33,408 bases of DNA from an uncultured Acidobacteriota bacterium (GCA_902825945.1 CADECY010000106.1:1-33408); one strand, 5' to 3'. Numbered from the stretch's first letter, positions 7,426 through 15,632 are shown. The notes: generated by a model not told the origin, from the sequence alone. Made by a program: numbers and translations.

Positions 7426-8013
7426 ATGAAGACACGGCTGGAAAAGGCGATCGAAATCATCGACGCGCGCAACGCGGACGACCCGAACACCATCGTGATT
7501 CGCGGGGAACGGCGGCCCAAGGAACAGGCCCACGCGCAGATGGTGTTCGACCGGGTCAAGCGCCTGCGCCCGGATGCGGGCGAAGCGTTGCTGCTTGCCG
7601 CCCGCGCGCATCATGTGCGGCGCTGGGCCATTCCGCGGTCGAGCTACGCCGAGGGACGTGTCCCCTATCTTCAATGGCGGAACGCGTTGAAGGAGGTGCA
7701 TGCGGCGGAACTGCGCGCGGCGATGAGCGAAGCAGGCTACGATACCGCCACGATCGATCGCGCCGAGTTCATTGTCCGCAAGCGGGACCTGACTCGCGAC
7801 GAGGAGGTCCGCGTGCTCGAGGACGCGATCTGCCTCGTCTTCCTCGAAACGCAGCTCCATGATGTCGCCGCCAAGCTCGATCGCGCGAAAATGATCGATG
7901 TGCTTCGCAAGACCATGCGAAAGATGAGCCCGGCCGGGATCGCCGGGGCGGGGGCGCTCGAACTCGACCCGGAAGACCAGGCGCTGCTAACCGAAGCCGC
8001 GGGAGGACTCTGA
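7426..8013 (+). CDS. DUF4202 domain protein
   Basis: A 195-aa soluble protein. It matches the DUF4202 family, whose members share AHHVRRWAIPRSSYAEGRVPYLQWR (residues about 60-84 here), a central RAEFIVRKRDLTRDEEVRVLEDAICLVFLE segment, and a KTMRKMSP motif followed by small residues. The paired histidines with Arg/Trp and the acidic LEDAICLVFLE segment suggest an HD-like metal site, but the biochemical role of the family is not established. The ATG at 7426 is chosen because similarity begins soon after it. Any promoter must lie inside the divergent oxidase gene. The next gene follows after 4 bp. Confidence 0.88.
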   Translation: MKTRLEKAIEIIDARNADDPNTIVIRGERRPKEQAHAQMVFDRVKRLRPDAGEALLLAARAHHVRRWAIPRSSYAEGRVPYLQWRNALKEVHAAELRAAMSEAGYDTATIDRAEFIVRKRDLTRDEEVRVLEDAICLVFLETQLHDVAAKLDRAKMIDVLRKTMRKMSPAGIAGAGALELDPEDQALLTEAAGGL

Positions 8014-8017
8014 CAAC

Positions 8018-9040
8018 TTGGGTGCGCAACAACAGCAGTTCCGCTGCGGCAATTGCGGGGCCGGACTCGAATGGGACCCGGAATCGTCGCAACTGAAGTG
8101 TCCGGCATGCAAGGCTGGGCTCGCGATCCACCCGCAAGGCAGCGTCAACGAAATTCCGTTCGATGCGGCGCGAGAATCCAGACTGACCGAGACCGCGATG
8201 GAGGTCACCTGTTCGAGTTGTGGCGCGAGCACGCAGTTCGAACCGGGAGCAGTGGCAGGCAAGTGCCCGTTCTGCGCGGCGGCGATCGTGGCGCAGGCGA
8301 AAGCAGCGGACCCGATGATCGCGCCCCATGGCGTGCTTCCGTTCCAGATCCCTCGGGAGTCCGCCGCAGCGGCGGTGAAGTCCTGGCTCGGGAGCCTGTG
8401 GTTCGCTCCGAACGATCTCAAGGCAGTCGCGCAACAGGAGGGCCTGCAAGGCATCTACATTCCCTATTGGACCTACGACGCGAGCACCTACTCGGTCTAC
8501 GAAGGTGAGCGCGGCGAGTTCTACACCGATCAGCGCGGACAACGCCAGATCGCCTGGGAGCGTTGCCAGGGCGCGGTCTCCTGCACGTTCGACGACATTC
8601 TCGCGCCCGCGACCCGGGCCGTGCAAGCCGCCCGGCTCGACGCGCTCGAGCCGTGGCCGCTGGAGCAGGTGAAGCCGTACGAGCCCGGATACCTCGCCGG
8701 ATTCAAAGCGCAGCGCTACCAGATCCAGATGAGCGATGGGTTTCAATATGCGCAGCGGAAGATGGCGCCGGTGATCGAGGGCCTGGCGAGTGATCAGATG
8801 GGCGGCGATCAGAACCGCGTCATCGGAGTCCGCACGCAATACGGCGATGTGACCTTCAAACACGTGCTGCTGCCGGTGTGGATCGGCGCGTATCGATATG
8901 GCGGCAAGGTCTATCAGGTGGTGGTCAACGCGCAGCGCGGCGAAGTGAGTGGAGAACGTCCGGTCAGCACGGTAAAGGTGATGCTCGCTATTCTCGTTGC
9001 GATCATCCTGATATGGATTTGGGCAAACGCGCAGCAGTAG
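8018..9040 (+). CDS. Double zinc-ribbon protein with C-terminal membrane anchor
   Basis: A 340-aa protein starting at TTG (8018). A GGGAGGA ribosome-binding site about 10 nt upstream, inside the end of the DUF4202 gene, supports this start. Two Cys4 zinc ribbons are visible: FRCGNCGAG...LKCPACKAG (residues 7-33) and VTCSSCGAS...GKCPFCAAA (about 63-88). A soluble domain follows with aromatic motifs (GIYIPYWTYDASTYSVYEGERG). The C-terminal 20 residues (VMLAILVAIILIWIWA) form one membrane helix. Relatives are often labelled as N'-like or 'superfamily II helicase' proteins because of the ribbons, but no helicase motif is present. Function is unknown. The end overlaps the next gene by 28 bp. Confidence 0.85.
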   Translation: MGAQQQQFRCGNCGAGLEWDPESSQLKCPACKAGLAIHPQGSVNEIPFDAARESRLTETAMEVTCSSCGASTQFEPGAVAGKCPFCAAAIVAQAKAADPMIAPHGVLPFQIPRESAAAAVKSWLGSLWFAPNDLKAVAQQEGLQGIYIPYWTYDASTYSVYEGERGEFYTDQRGQRQIAWERCQGAVSCTFDDILAPATRAVQAARLDALEPWPLEQVKPYEPGYLAGFKAQRYQIQMSDGFQYAQRKMAPVIEGLASDQMGGDQNRVIGVRTQYGDVTFKHVLLPVWIGAYRYGGKVYQVVVNAQRGEVSGERPVSTVKVMLAILVAIILIWIWANAQQ

Positions 9041-10281
9041 CGATCCCGGCGCTCGTGGCGCTGCTGCTGGCCTGGCAGTTACTCGTGCCGCCCGTGGTCG
9101 GATTGGCGAACAACGGCGATTTCGCCAAGGTGGCAAGCTTCTATTCGCTCGTGCCCGAACGGGCTGGCGACGAATTCATTCATGTCGTCACGAAATGGCG
9201 TGTGGATCCGGCTCGCTTCTGGGACAGCGAATTCCGCACGACGGAGCATCTTCACGGCGCGGTCACGCGGTTGCTCGGAGGCGATATTCGGTGGCAAGGT
9301 GTAACGCATGGAGCGGTGATGATCGCCGCGATCGCGCTGCTGGCGGCGTCGATCGGATGGCGCGCGCTGCTCGCGATTCCCCTGCTGTTCGATCTCGCCT
9401 ACTCGGCCTACTTCAACTCGATGTACATGGACGCCGCGGCGATGGTGTGGCTCGCGCTCTCCATCGGCGCGATGATCGCCGGACGATGGTGGCTTGCCTG
9501 CGCGGCGGCGGTGCTGTTCTTCGGCGCGAAGTCCGCGCATGCGATTCCGGGAATCGTGTTGATCGGTGCCGTGCTGGTTCACAAACGATGGGCGATCGCG
9601 GCGATCGAACTCGCGGCGATGGTCTGGACGGTCACCCGCATCAGCCCGGAGTGCGGCGGTCAGGCGATGTACAACCTCATCTTCACGAAGGCCGCCGCGC
9701 ACGCCACCGATGGGGATTTCCAGCGCATCGCCTTGCGGCTCGGAGTGCGCGAGGATGAGCTTCGATGGAAGGGCACAACCGCGTTCGACGCGAACGTACC
9801 GGCCCATTCACGGCCCTGGATCGTCGAGTTCGCGCACCGCATCCCCACCACGAAGATGATCGATCTCTATTGGCACGATCCGCATCTCGTGTGGCGCTTC
9901 GCCGCGAACGATCTTCGTGAGGAGGCACATCGCATCCGCCCGATTCATCTGGGTAACTACGACCGCTCGAGTGGCCGCGAGCCAGGCGAGAAAGCAGGCG
10001 GGCCGCTCTCGTGGTGGAGCGCGTTCCGCTCGTGGCTGATCCGAATCGCGCCTTGGCACCTGCCGGTCCTCTATGCAGGCATCGGAGCATGGCTCGTGGC
10101 GCGGCGAAGATTGCTCACGCTGCCCGCGCTGCTATGGGCGATGGCGCTGATGGAGTTCGGGATCTCGACCCTCGCCGACGCCTGCGAGACGTCGCGGCAC
10201 CTCATCCTGTTCCACTGGCTGACGGACGCGCTGATCCTCTACTTCGGCGTCACTTCACTTCCAGGCGAAAGTCGAGAATGA
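9013..10281 (+). CDS. Polytopic membrane protein, GT-C/WsfD-like putative glycosyltransferase
   Basis: A 422-aa protein with about eight to ten membrane helices. The short first-helix loop carries GLANNGDFAKVASFYSLVP (about residues 28-46), an Asn-Gly-Asp motif I associate with WsfD-like glycan biosynthesis transferases of the GT-C fold. A large extracytoplasmic loop lies between about residues 215 and 345, and the chain ends with FGVTSLPGESRE. If the family call is right, it would add a sugar from a lipid carrier to a surface glycan; no other glycan gene is nearby to support this. The ATG at 9013 lies inside the end of the preceding gene. The last 11 codons and stop fall within a perfect 34-bp repeat (10249-10282). 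Confidence 0.78.
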   Translation: MDLGKRAAVAIPALVALLLAWQLLVPPVVGLANNGDFAKVASFYSLVPERAGDEFIHVVTKWRVDPARFWDSEFRTTEHLHGAVTRLLGGDIRWQGVTHGAVMIAAIALLAASIGWRALLAIPLLFDLAYSAYFNSMYMDAAAMVWLALSIGAMIAGRWWLACAAAVLFFGAKSAHAIPGIVLIGAVLVHKRWAIAAIELAAMVWTVTRISPECGGQAMYNLIFTKAAAHATDGDFQRIALRLGVREDELRWKGTTAFDANVPAHSRPWIVEFAHRIPTTKMIDLYWHDPHLVWRFAANDLREEAHRIRPIHLGNYDRSSGREPGEKAGGPLSWWSAFRSWLIRIAPWHLPVLYAGIGAWLVARRRLLTLPALLWAMALMEFGISTLADACETSRHLILFHWLTDALILYFGVTSLPGESRE

Positions 10282-10282
10282 G
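10249..10282. repeat. Left copy of 34-bp direct repeat flanking the rpn-like gene
   Basis: This 34-bp sequence (starting GTCACTTCACTTCC and ending GAGAATGAG) is identical to 11251-11284, 1002 bp away. It contains the end and stop of the plus-strand membrane protein gene (TGA at 10279-10281). On the minus strand it would also encode LILDFRLEVK-stop, the C-terminus of the hypothetical gene whose functional end is in the right copy. Identity stops abruptly on both sides. Confidence 0.97.
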
Positions 10283-11250
10283 GGCAGCGGCCCCCATACG
10301 GGGGTGAGATTCTTCAGATCGAAATCGCACTATATAGATGTGGGCAAGTACGATGTGGCCACCAAGAGCGGCGCCATTCGCGACCCACGCGGCTTTCTGT
10401 TCATGATCGGCCGCGTTGATCTGGCAGGTGACGTTCAGATCGCCAGTGTAGGAACCGAACTGGTGATTCCGCCCAAACTCGCCGATCGCCTATTCCGCGT
10501 CACGGACAGCCATGGCGAGCGGCTCGAGCTGGCCGAAACCGTTTACGAATGGGAAACGCGCGAAGAACTGGCGATCAGCGAACGCGCGGTTATCGCCGCC
10601 GAGGTCCCCGGGCACAAGCACCTGCCATTGCGAGTGTCCGTCGCGGTGATGAAGGAAGAGGGCTGTCCAGACAGTCTCCCCGTCGAGTTTCGCGTGGATA
10701 GGGGCGACGTCGTGCATCTGATTCAGCCGCGACTGACCCGGCTGTTCGCGCTCGACCCCGAGCCGATCCTGAAGCTGCGGAGGCGCGCTTTGTTGCCATG
10801 GATCGCTTTGATGAAGGGAACCAGCGAGGCCCAACTGGCCGAGGCGGCGAGGGGCGTGTCGAGGGACGACGAACTGGCCGCGCAATTCGCCATCCTGGCT
10901 GGCGTAAGATGGGATCGAGAACTGATTGATCAACTGCTCGGGAGGTTCGGAAGCATGCTGACTGTCGACGTGGCCGAGAAGACGCCGTTCGGCAACGAGA
11001 TTCTGCAACGGGGAATCGAAAGAGGAATCGAAAAAGGAATCGAAAAGGGTGTCGTCAAGGGCGAGCAGCGGAGTATCCGTCTGTTCCTCGAACACCGGTT
11101 CCCAGCCCTTTCGAACGTGAACCTGGACCACGTCTCTTCGAGCACCGAAGCCGATTCGTTGCTAAAGAGACTGTTCGATGCCACGACAGAAGACCAAGCC
11201 CGAGCCGCCCTCGGAGGCACTTCCCCGGCACGCTGATCCTACGGTTCGCG
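10283..11250 (+). mobile_element. Candidate gene-sized mobile unit containing only an rpn-family gene
   Basis: The 968 bp between the two 34-bp direct repeats hold only one gene, with 21 bp before its start and 14 bp after its stop. Removing one repeat plus this segment would restore two intact convergent genes overlapping tail to tail inside the 34 bp. That is the footprint expected of an insertion with duplication of its target. I see no terminal inverted repeats. A small hairpin (CCCCC-ATAC-GGGGG, 10291-10304) lies at the left end. A 34-bp duplication is long for a DDE transposase. Mobility is inference from this structure. Confidence 0.5.
10304..11236 (+). CDS. Rpn-family (transposase_31-like) PD-(D/E)XK nuclease-related protein
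   Basis: A 310-aa protein with GTG start at 10304. The N-terminal part matches the Rpn/recombination-promoting nuclease layout: KYDVATKSGAIRDPRGFLFMIG, then a core with ADRLFRV and LELAETVYEWETREEL, then LPLRVSVAVM. The middle has the family's FALDPEPIL..LLPWIALMKGT and FAILAGVRWDRELIDQLLGRF segments. The C-terminus carries the charged repeat GIERGIEKGIEKGVVKGEQ and a short helical tail typical of these proteins. The catalytic E-x-Q/K triplet is not clean here (LELAETV), so activity is uncertain. E. coli Rpn proteins promote RecA-independent recombination. The gene fills a 968-bp segment bounded by 34-bp direct repeats. No good ribosome-binding site precedes the GTG, so the start is provisional. 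Confidence 0.82.
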   Translation: MRFFRSKSHYIDVGKYDVATKSGAIRDPRGFLFMIGRVDLAGDVQIASVGTELVIPPKLADRLFRVTDSHGERLELAETVYEWETREELAISERAVIAAEVPGHKHLPLRVSVAVMKEEGCPDSLPVEFRVDRGDVVHLIQPRLTRLFALDPEPILKLRRRALLPWIALMKGTSEAQLAEAARGVSRDDELAAQFAILAGVRWDRELIDQLLGRFGSMLTVDVAEKTPFGNEILQRGIERGIEKGIEKGVVKGEQRSIRLFLEHRFPALSNVNLDHVSSSTEADSLLKRLFDATTEDQARAALGGTSPAR

Positions 11251-11284
11251 GTCACTTCACTTCCAGGCGAAAGTCGAGAATGAG
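11251..11284. repeat. Right copy of 34-bp direct repeat flanking the rpn-like gene
   Basis: Identical to 10249-10282. It contains the stop (TGA on the minus strand, 11252-11254) and last ten codons of the hypothetical gene at 11252-11848. The first base outside the repeat differs on both sides from the left copy, so the duplication is exactly 34 bp. Confidence 0.97.
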
Positions 11285-11848
11285 AACGAGCGCGTGATTG
11301 GCCGCTTGCGCGCTCACCACGTGGAAGGCGAGCATCTGCTGCTGGTACATCGGGTCGCGCGCCTGTTCGAGCATCTTGCGGGACTCCTCGCGCAGCGGAT
11401 ACTGAAACTGCTTCGGCAGCCCCTCGGAGAGCGCGCGCAGCACCCGGTTTACGTATAAGGTGTGCGTCGCCTCGGTCGCTGCCTCGACATCGCGGAGAGT
11501 GAGAAACCCGTCGCGATAGGTGGGCGTCGCGCGCAGGGTCAGGTCGAACGAGTCCTCCATGCCGACGCAGGCGCCGAGCAGATCGACCGACGAACGCCCG
11601 CTGAACCGGGCCTTGATGATCAGCCGGCCGCCGGAGGCCGAGATACGGGGACTCTCGAGGTAGGCGTAGTTGCAGCGGTTCGCCTTGGAGCCTTTGACGT
11701 ACTGCCGTCCCTCGTGGGTGAAGAGCTGTTTGGCGAGGAATCGCTCGATGACCGGATACTGGATTTCGAGTTGGACCGACGCCGGCGCGAGAACGGCCGC
11801 CGCGAACAGCATTGCTGCCATCCGGACGATCCGCGGCACCGGCGTCAT
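11252..11848 (-). CDS. Exported hypothetical protein
   Basis: A 198-aa protein from the ATG at 11848, beginning MTPVPRIVRMAAMLFAAAVLAPAS, a signal peptide with a likely Ala-x-Ser cut; a second ATG ten residues on would also keep the signal. The mature part alternates hydrophobic and polar residues (QLEIQYPVIERFLAKQLF, RLIIKARFSG), has an Asn/Arg/Cys-rich patch (KANRCNYAYLESP) and a helical C-terminal third. It could be a lipid-binding or SMP/TULIP-like periplasmic protein, but I cannot assign a family. Its last ten codons are inside the right 34-bp repeat. Confidence 0.72.
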   Translation of the reverse strand: MTPVPRIVRMAAMLFAAAVLAPASVQLEIQYPVIERFLAKQLFTHEGRQYVKGSKANRCNYAYLESPRISASGGRLIIKARFSGRSSVDLLGACVGMEDSFDLTLRATPTYRDGFLTLRDVEAATEATHTLYVNRVLRALSEGLPKQFQYPLREESRKMLEQARDPMYQQQMLAFHVVSAQAANHALVLILDFRLEVK

Positions 11849-11905
11849 CGAGGTTCTCAACCCCTCAGTGTAGATGGGACCACGGCGGGTCCGCATCCGG
11901 CCTTG

Positions 11906-12340
11906 TTAGATGATCCTGGCGAGCTTCACTTCGGCGAGGAAGAGTTCCCCCGCCCGCTTCGCGCCGTGCCGGATGACCGAGTTGGCCAGCAGCCCAGCGC
12001 TGTAGTTCTGCTCGGTTTCGCCGTTGCTCACCACGATCTGCCGCTCCACCGTGCGGGTGAAGGGTCCGACCGTGCGATTCACCTCGTCCAAGGTGACGCT
12101 GATGCTGGCCGGAACCACGGTCTTGCAGAACTCGAGCATTTTGAGCGAAGTCTCGCGGGTGGCGAATCCGAACGGATTCAGCCAGGGCCACGTGAATTCG
12201 ATGCCGAACGGCCCGGTCCAGGTAGCCCGCTCGAAGGTGTAACCCGTCGGCTGGCCATCGTCCCGGTAGCTCATCCCGGTCTCGGGATCGTAGCGGATGC
12301 CCCAGTAGTCGGGCAACTCCGCGAACTTTTTCGGATCCAT
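11906..12340 (-). CDS. Hypothetical protein, 144 aa
   Basis: A soluble protein beginning MDPKKFAELPDYWGIRYDPETG. The first half is rich in Trp, Tyr, Phe and Pro (TWTGPFGIEFTWPWLNPFGF); the second half looks like an alpha/beta segment (EFCKTVVPASISVTLDEVNRTVGPFTRTVERQIVV). There is no signal peptide or membrane helix. The ATG at 12340 is chosen because a strong AGGAGG ribosome-binding site lies 7-8 nt upstream. I do not recognise the family. A 14-bp perfect palindrome sits just upstream of the ribosome-binding site, so the gene may be controlled by the divergent Crp/Fnr regulator. Confidence 0.75.
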   Translation of the reverse strand: MDPKKFAELPDYWGIRYDPETGMSYRDDGQPTGYTFERATWTGPFGIEFTWPWLNPFGFATRETSLKMLEFCKTVVPASISVTLDEVNRTVGPFTRTVERQIVVSNGETEQNYSAGLLANSVIRHGAKRAGELFLAEVKLARII

Positions 12341-12691
12341 TGCTGGAACCTCCTGTGTGCGCACACATTTTGACAACGCGCAAAACGGAGCCGGCCACCG
12401 CGAATTCCTTCGCGGCTCGGCGGCGCTTTGCGCGATCGGGAAGCGAACGTGAGTCCGCGCCCGGCACCAATTTCCCGCACGGGCTTTCGACCACCCGCGC
12501 AGGCCACCCGCAAACCATTGAAAACGCAAGAAATATTTTGCGGATTTCCGCGTGACTGAGCGAACCGACTTCCCACGCCCGGCCGCGAGTGTGAACTTTT
12601 TTACAAAAGAGCGAAACGCACCCGCCCCGGAAAATCATTTCTGAATGACGGCAACGAGAGCCGTCCGAGTTTAGGTGGAAAGGAAGCGGAT
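12341..12691. other. 351-bp divergent intergenic region
   Basis: This gap separates the 144-aa gene (minus) from the Crp/Fnr gene (plus). Besides the palindrome at 12354-12367 and the AGGAGG of the minus-strand gene, it contains AT-rich patches at about 12515-12540 and 12592-12612 that could hold promoters for the plus-strand regulator. I could not fit a convincing -35/-10 pair. No supported reading frame lies here. Confidence 0.55.
12354..12367. promoter_or_regulatory. Perfect 14-bp palindrome, candidate Crp/Fnr-type operator
   Basis: TGTGTGCGCACACA is a perfect inverted repeat with the 5-4-5 geometry of Crp/Fnr half-sites (compare TTGAT-N4-ATCAA and TGTGA-N6-TCACA). It lies 14 bp upstream of the ATG at 12340, next to its AGGAGG, and about 325 bp from the divergent Crp/Fnr gene. 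Binding so close to the start would be expected to block transcription or initiation of the 144-aa gene. The link to the regulator is inference. Confidence 0.5.
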
Positions 12692-13264
12692 ATGGTCCCT
12701 GTATGGGAGATCCGGGAGTTCAGCCGTAACGCGGTGATCTTCCGGGAGAAGGAGATGCCGGAATTCATGTTCCGGCTCGAGACCGGGCTGGTGAAGATCG
12801 TCCGGTCGATCGACAAGTCAATGAGTTTGGTGCGAGTCGTTCGCCCCGGTGACTATTTCGACGAGCGGGCGCTGTTCGATCGCGGACCACGCCGGATGAA
12901 GGCTCTTGCGGTGTGCGACTGCGAGGTCACCGCGCTGCCGCTGGAGGAAATTCACTCGAAGAGCGGCTTGTGGCAGCCCGTCCTGGAGCAGGCCGTGAGG
13001 CGCGCCGAGGAAGCCGAGGAGCGCGCCGGCAGACTGGCGAAGTTCAAGGTCGAGATCCGGCTGGCCCACTTTCTGGCGGACTTCGTCAAGGCATGCTGCC
13101 CGAAGGAAGGTATTCCTTTATCGCAGCAGGAACTGGCGGACATGGTGGGCGCGACACGGGAGAGCACCTGCGCGGCGCTCAAGAGCCTGGAAAAGAGGGG
13201 ATTGGTGCAGGCGGGCAGGGCTCGGGTGATCGTGCACAAACCCGAAAAACTGCGGCGGCTGTAG
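12692..13264 (+). CDS. Crp/Fnr family transcriptional regulator
   Basis: A 190-aa regulator. Residues 1-110 or so form a cyclic-nucleotide-binding-like beta barrel (EFMFRLETGLVKIVRS, VRVVRPGDYFDERALFDRGPRRMKALAVCDCEVTALP), followed by a dimerisation helix (VLEQAVRRAEEAEERAGRLAKFKVE). A C-terminal winged helix-turn-helix carries LSQQELADMVGATRESTCAALKSLEKRGLV. There is no N-terminal cysteine cluster as in Fnr, so oxygen sensing by an Fe-S cluster is unlikely. The Cys-Asp-Cys in the barrel and Cys-Cys at about residue 134 could matter. The ATG has an AAAGGAAG ribosome-binding site. The likely target is the palindrome near the divergent 144-aa gene. Confidence 0.92.
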   Translation: MVPVWEIREFSRNAVIFREKEMPEFMFRLETGLVKIVRSIDKSMSLVRVVRPGDYFDERALFDRGPRRMKALAVCDCEVTALPLEEIHSKSGLWQPVLEQAVRRAEEAEERAGRLAKFKVEIRLAHFLADFVKACCPKEGIPLSQQELADMVGATRESTCAALKSLEKRGLVQAGRARVIVHKPEKLRRL

Positions 13265-13269
13265 CCGGA

Positions 13270-15360
13270 TCAGCCGGCGACGGCCGCGGCTGCTCTTTCA
13301 GGAGGCATGGCCAAAAGCGCCTCGGTTTCCTGGGCGGAGATGGGCTTGCCGAAGCAAAAACCCTGCGCGAACTGACACCCGAGTTCGCGCAGTTGCTCGG
13401 TGTGCTCGTCCTGTTCGACACCCTCCGCGATCGCCGCCATTCCGAGACTGCGCGCCAACGCGAGCACGGTGCGAACGATCTCGGCATCGGCGGCGCTTTC
13501 AGGCATACGGGTGATGAACGAGCGGTCGATCTTCAGCGCGTCAAGCGGCATGCGGCACAGATAGGAGAGGCTCGAGTATCCCGTGCCGAAATCGTCGAGT
13601 TGGATTCCGACGCCCAACTGTTTCAGCCGGCCCACGGTCACGATGGCAGCCTCGGGCTCGTGCATGACGATCGACTCTGTGATCTCGAGCTGAAGTGACG
13701 ATGGCGGGAGTCCGGTTTCCGAGAGAATCCGCGCCACCGAATCGACGAGGTCCGGCTGGCGGAACTGGCGGACCGACACATTGACGCTCACCGAGAGCGG
13801 AGGCTGCTTGGGATAGCGGATCTGCCATTCCGCCATCTGCCGGCAGGCTTCGCGGGTGACCCATTCGCCGATCGAAACGATGGCTCCGGTTTCCTCGGCG
13901 ACGGGGATGAAGTCGTTGGGGCCGATCATGCCGAGGGCTGGATGCCGCCAGCGCACCAGTGCCTCGAAACCGATGAGCCGCCGCGAACTCAGATGAACCT
14001 TGGGCTGATAGTGAACAACGAGTTCATTTCGCTCGATCGCCTTGCGCAGCCCCGTCTCGATTTCGAGCCGCTCGGCCACCCTCCGGCGCATGGTCTCGTC
14101 GAATACGGCATAACGGGCACCGCCCTGGGACTTGGCGGAATACATGGCCGTGTCGGCGTCCCGCAACAAGTCGTCCACAGGCGTGAGTGTTTCGGCGAAC
14201 GCGATTCCGACGCTGACGTTGCAGAAGACCTCCTTGCCGTTGAGCGAAACCGGCTCATAGAGCGCCTCGAGCACACGCGAGGCCGCACATTCGGCGTCAC
14301 GCAGACTGGCAATGCCAATGAGCAGCACGGCGAACTCGTCGCCACCGAACCGCGCAACGACCGGCTCGACCTCATGCGCTCCATCGCCGAAAACTCCTTC
14401 CCGCAGCCGCCGGGCCAGAGCCACCAGCAAGGCGTCACCCGCCATGTGACCCAGGCTGTCGTTGACCAGCTTGAAGCGGTCGACGTCCAAAAACATCACC
14501 GCGCATTTCAGGCCGGAGGCTAGTGCCTGCGAAGCTCGATCCAGGAACTGCAAACGATTCGGCAGACCCGTGAGCGGATCGAAGGCTTTCTGCTGGGTGA
14601 TGTCCACCTGGCACCCAGTCATCCGCAGCGCGCGGCCCTCCGGATCGCGGACCGTATGGGCCGAGGCACGCATCCAGCGATAGGAACCGTCTTTGTGTAG
14701 CAGACGGTACTCAACGGCGAAGGGACGGCTGGGATCGTCACACGAGTGGAGATGGTGATCGAGCCGCGCGCGAAGCGGGGTCCGGTCGTCGGGATGAACC
14801 CGGGAGAACCACTCGCGCACCGTGTTGCCGACCTCTTCCTCTCCATATCCGGCGATCTCTTTCCAGCGCGGAGACAGATACATGCGGTCCGACAAGAGGT
14901 TCCAGTCCCAGATTCCCTCCTCGGTGCCGCGGCTGGCGAGTGCATAGCGCTCTTCGCTTTGGCGGATCGCGCGATCGGCATCGCGGCGTTCGAGTTGGGT
15001 CCGGATGCGGGCCAAGGCGACGCGATAATCGATCGGTTTGGTGACATAGTCGTTGGCGCCGAGATCGAGCGCTCCAGCGATGTTGTGGCTATCGGCGACG
15101 GCGGTCGCCATGATGACCGGAAGTTCGCTCGGACCATGAACCCCACGCAGCAGTCTCAGCAGGTCGATCCCGCTCATGCCCGGCATCATGACGTCGAGCA
15201 GCACGAGGTCGATTCCACCGCGTTCGATCGCGGCAAGGGCCTGTTCGGCGTTCTCGGCCTCGGCCACGTCGAACCCGTTGCGCGACAGCCTCTGCTTGAG
15301 CAAGTCGCGGTTCAGGAACTCGTCGTCGACCACCAGAAGCTTGTGAGTCCGTTCCGTCAT
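13270..15360 (-). CDS. Response regulator with PAS, GGDEF and EAL domains (c-di-GMP turnover)
   Basis: A 696-aa cytoplasmic protein. A receiver domain (residues 6-122) has acidic Asp12/13, phosphoacceptor Asp56 and Lys108. A PAS/PAC domain follows (about 135-258, EYRLLHKDGSYRWMRASAHTVRD). The GGDEF domain has an intact GGDEF at 339-343 but no RxxD inhibitory site five residues before it. The EAL domain has EALVRW (from 466) plus NVSVRQF, LEITES, DDFGTGYSSLSYL, ALKIDRSF and EGVE motifs, so both diguanylate cyclase and phosphodiesterase sites look competent. A GGAG ribosome-binding site precedes the ATG. It converges on the Crp/Fnr gene with a 5-bp gap. No partner kinase is adjacent. Confidence 0.96.
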   Translation of the reverse strand: MTERTHKLLVVDDEFLNRDLLKQRLSRNGFDVAEAENAEQALAAIERGGIDLVLLDVMMPGMSGIDLLRLLRGVHGPSELPVIMATAVADSHNIAGALDLGANDYVTKPIDYRVALARIRTQLERRDADRAIRQSEERYALASRGTEEGIWDWNLLSDRMYLSPRWKEIAGYGEEEVGNTVREWFSRVHPDDRTPLRARLDHHLHSCDDPSRPFAVEYRLLHKDGSYRWMRASAHTVRDPEGRALRMTGCQVDITQQKAFDPLTGLPNRLQFLDRASQALASGLKCAVMFLDVDRFKLVNDSLGHMAGDALLVALARRLREGVFGDGAHEVEPVVARFGGDEFAVLLIGIASLRDAECAASRVLEALYEPVSLNGKEVFCNVSVGIAFAETLTPVDDLLRDADTAMYSAKSQGGARYAVFDETMRRRVAERLEIETGLRKAIERNELVVHYQPKVHLSSRRLIGFEALVRWRHPALGMIGPNDFIPVAEETGAIVSIGEWVTREACRQMAEWQIRYPKQPPLSVSVNVSVRQFRQPDLVDSVARILSETGLPPSSLQLEITESIVMHEPEAAIVTVGRLKQLGVGIQLDDFGTGYSSLSYLCRMPLDALKIDRSFITRMPESAADAEIVRTVLALARSLGMAAIAEGVEQDEHTEQLRELGCQFAQGFCFGKPISAQETEALLAMPPERAAAAVAG

Positions 15361-15609
15361 TTCCGTCTCCGTTCAATTCCTGCCCAAGTCATCCGCGCGG
15401 CCGCGCGCGTGGAATCGCGCCAAGAGACCTTCCACACCAGCGGAACTATCGGTGCCCAGACCAGGAAACGGGTCGGGACGGCCATGATCAGCGCGGCGAG
15501 TGGGAGAGACGATCGCATGAGCCTAAGATGAGGGGAGTAGCCCTCCGCCTATCCCCTATCGGCGGAACCGATCCGGTTCTTGAAGGTGAACCCGGGACTC
15601 CGGCACACC

Positions 15610-15626
15610 TGTGAATCAGATTCACA
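15610..15626. promoter_or_regulatory. 17-bp perfect palindrome, candidate operator
   Basis: TGTGAATCAGATTCACA is a perfect 8-1-8 inverted repeat, 70 bp before the Omp85-like start codon. It looks like a Crp-type TGTGA/TCACA site with a spacer of 7 rather than 6. The window encodes a Crp/Fnr protein at 12692, but a link between them is unproven. Confidence 0.45.
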
Positions 15627-15632
15627 CTCCAG

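Noticed and set aside
7769..9136. 455-codon open frame on the minus strand
   Set aside because: It lies antisense to the DUF4202 and zinc-ribbon genes, which have clear family motifs. The product is Arg/His-rich without recognisable domains, the usual antisense artefact in GC-rich DNA.
10291..10304. Short hairpin CCCCC-ATAC-GGGGG as a transposon end or terminator
   Set aside because: There is no matching sequence at the right end of the insert and no T tract. A 5-bp stem in GC-rich DNA is weak evidence alone.
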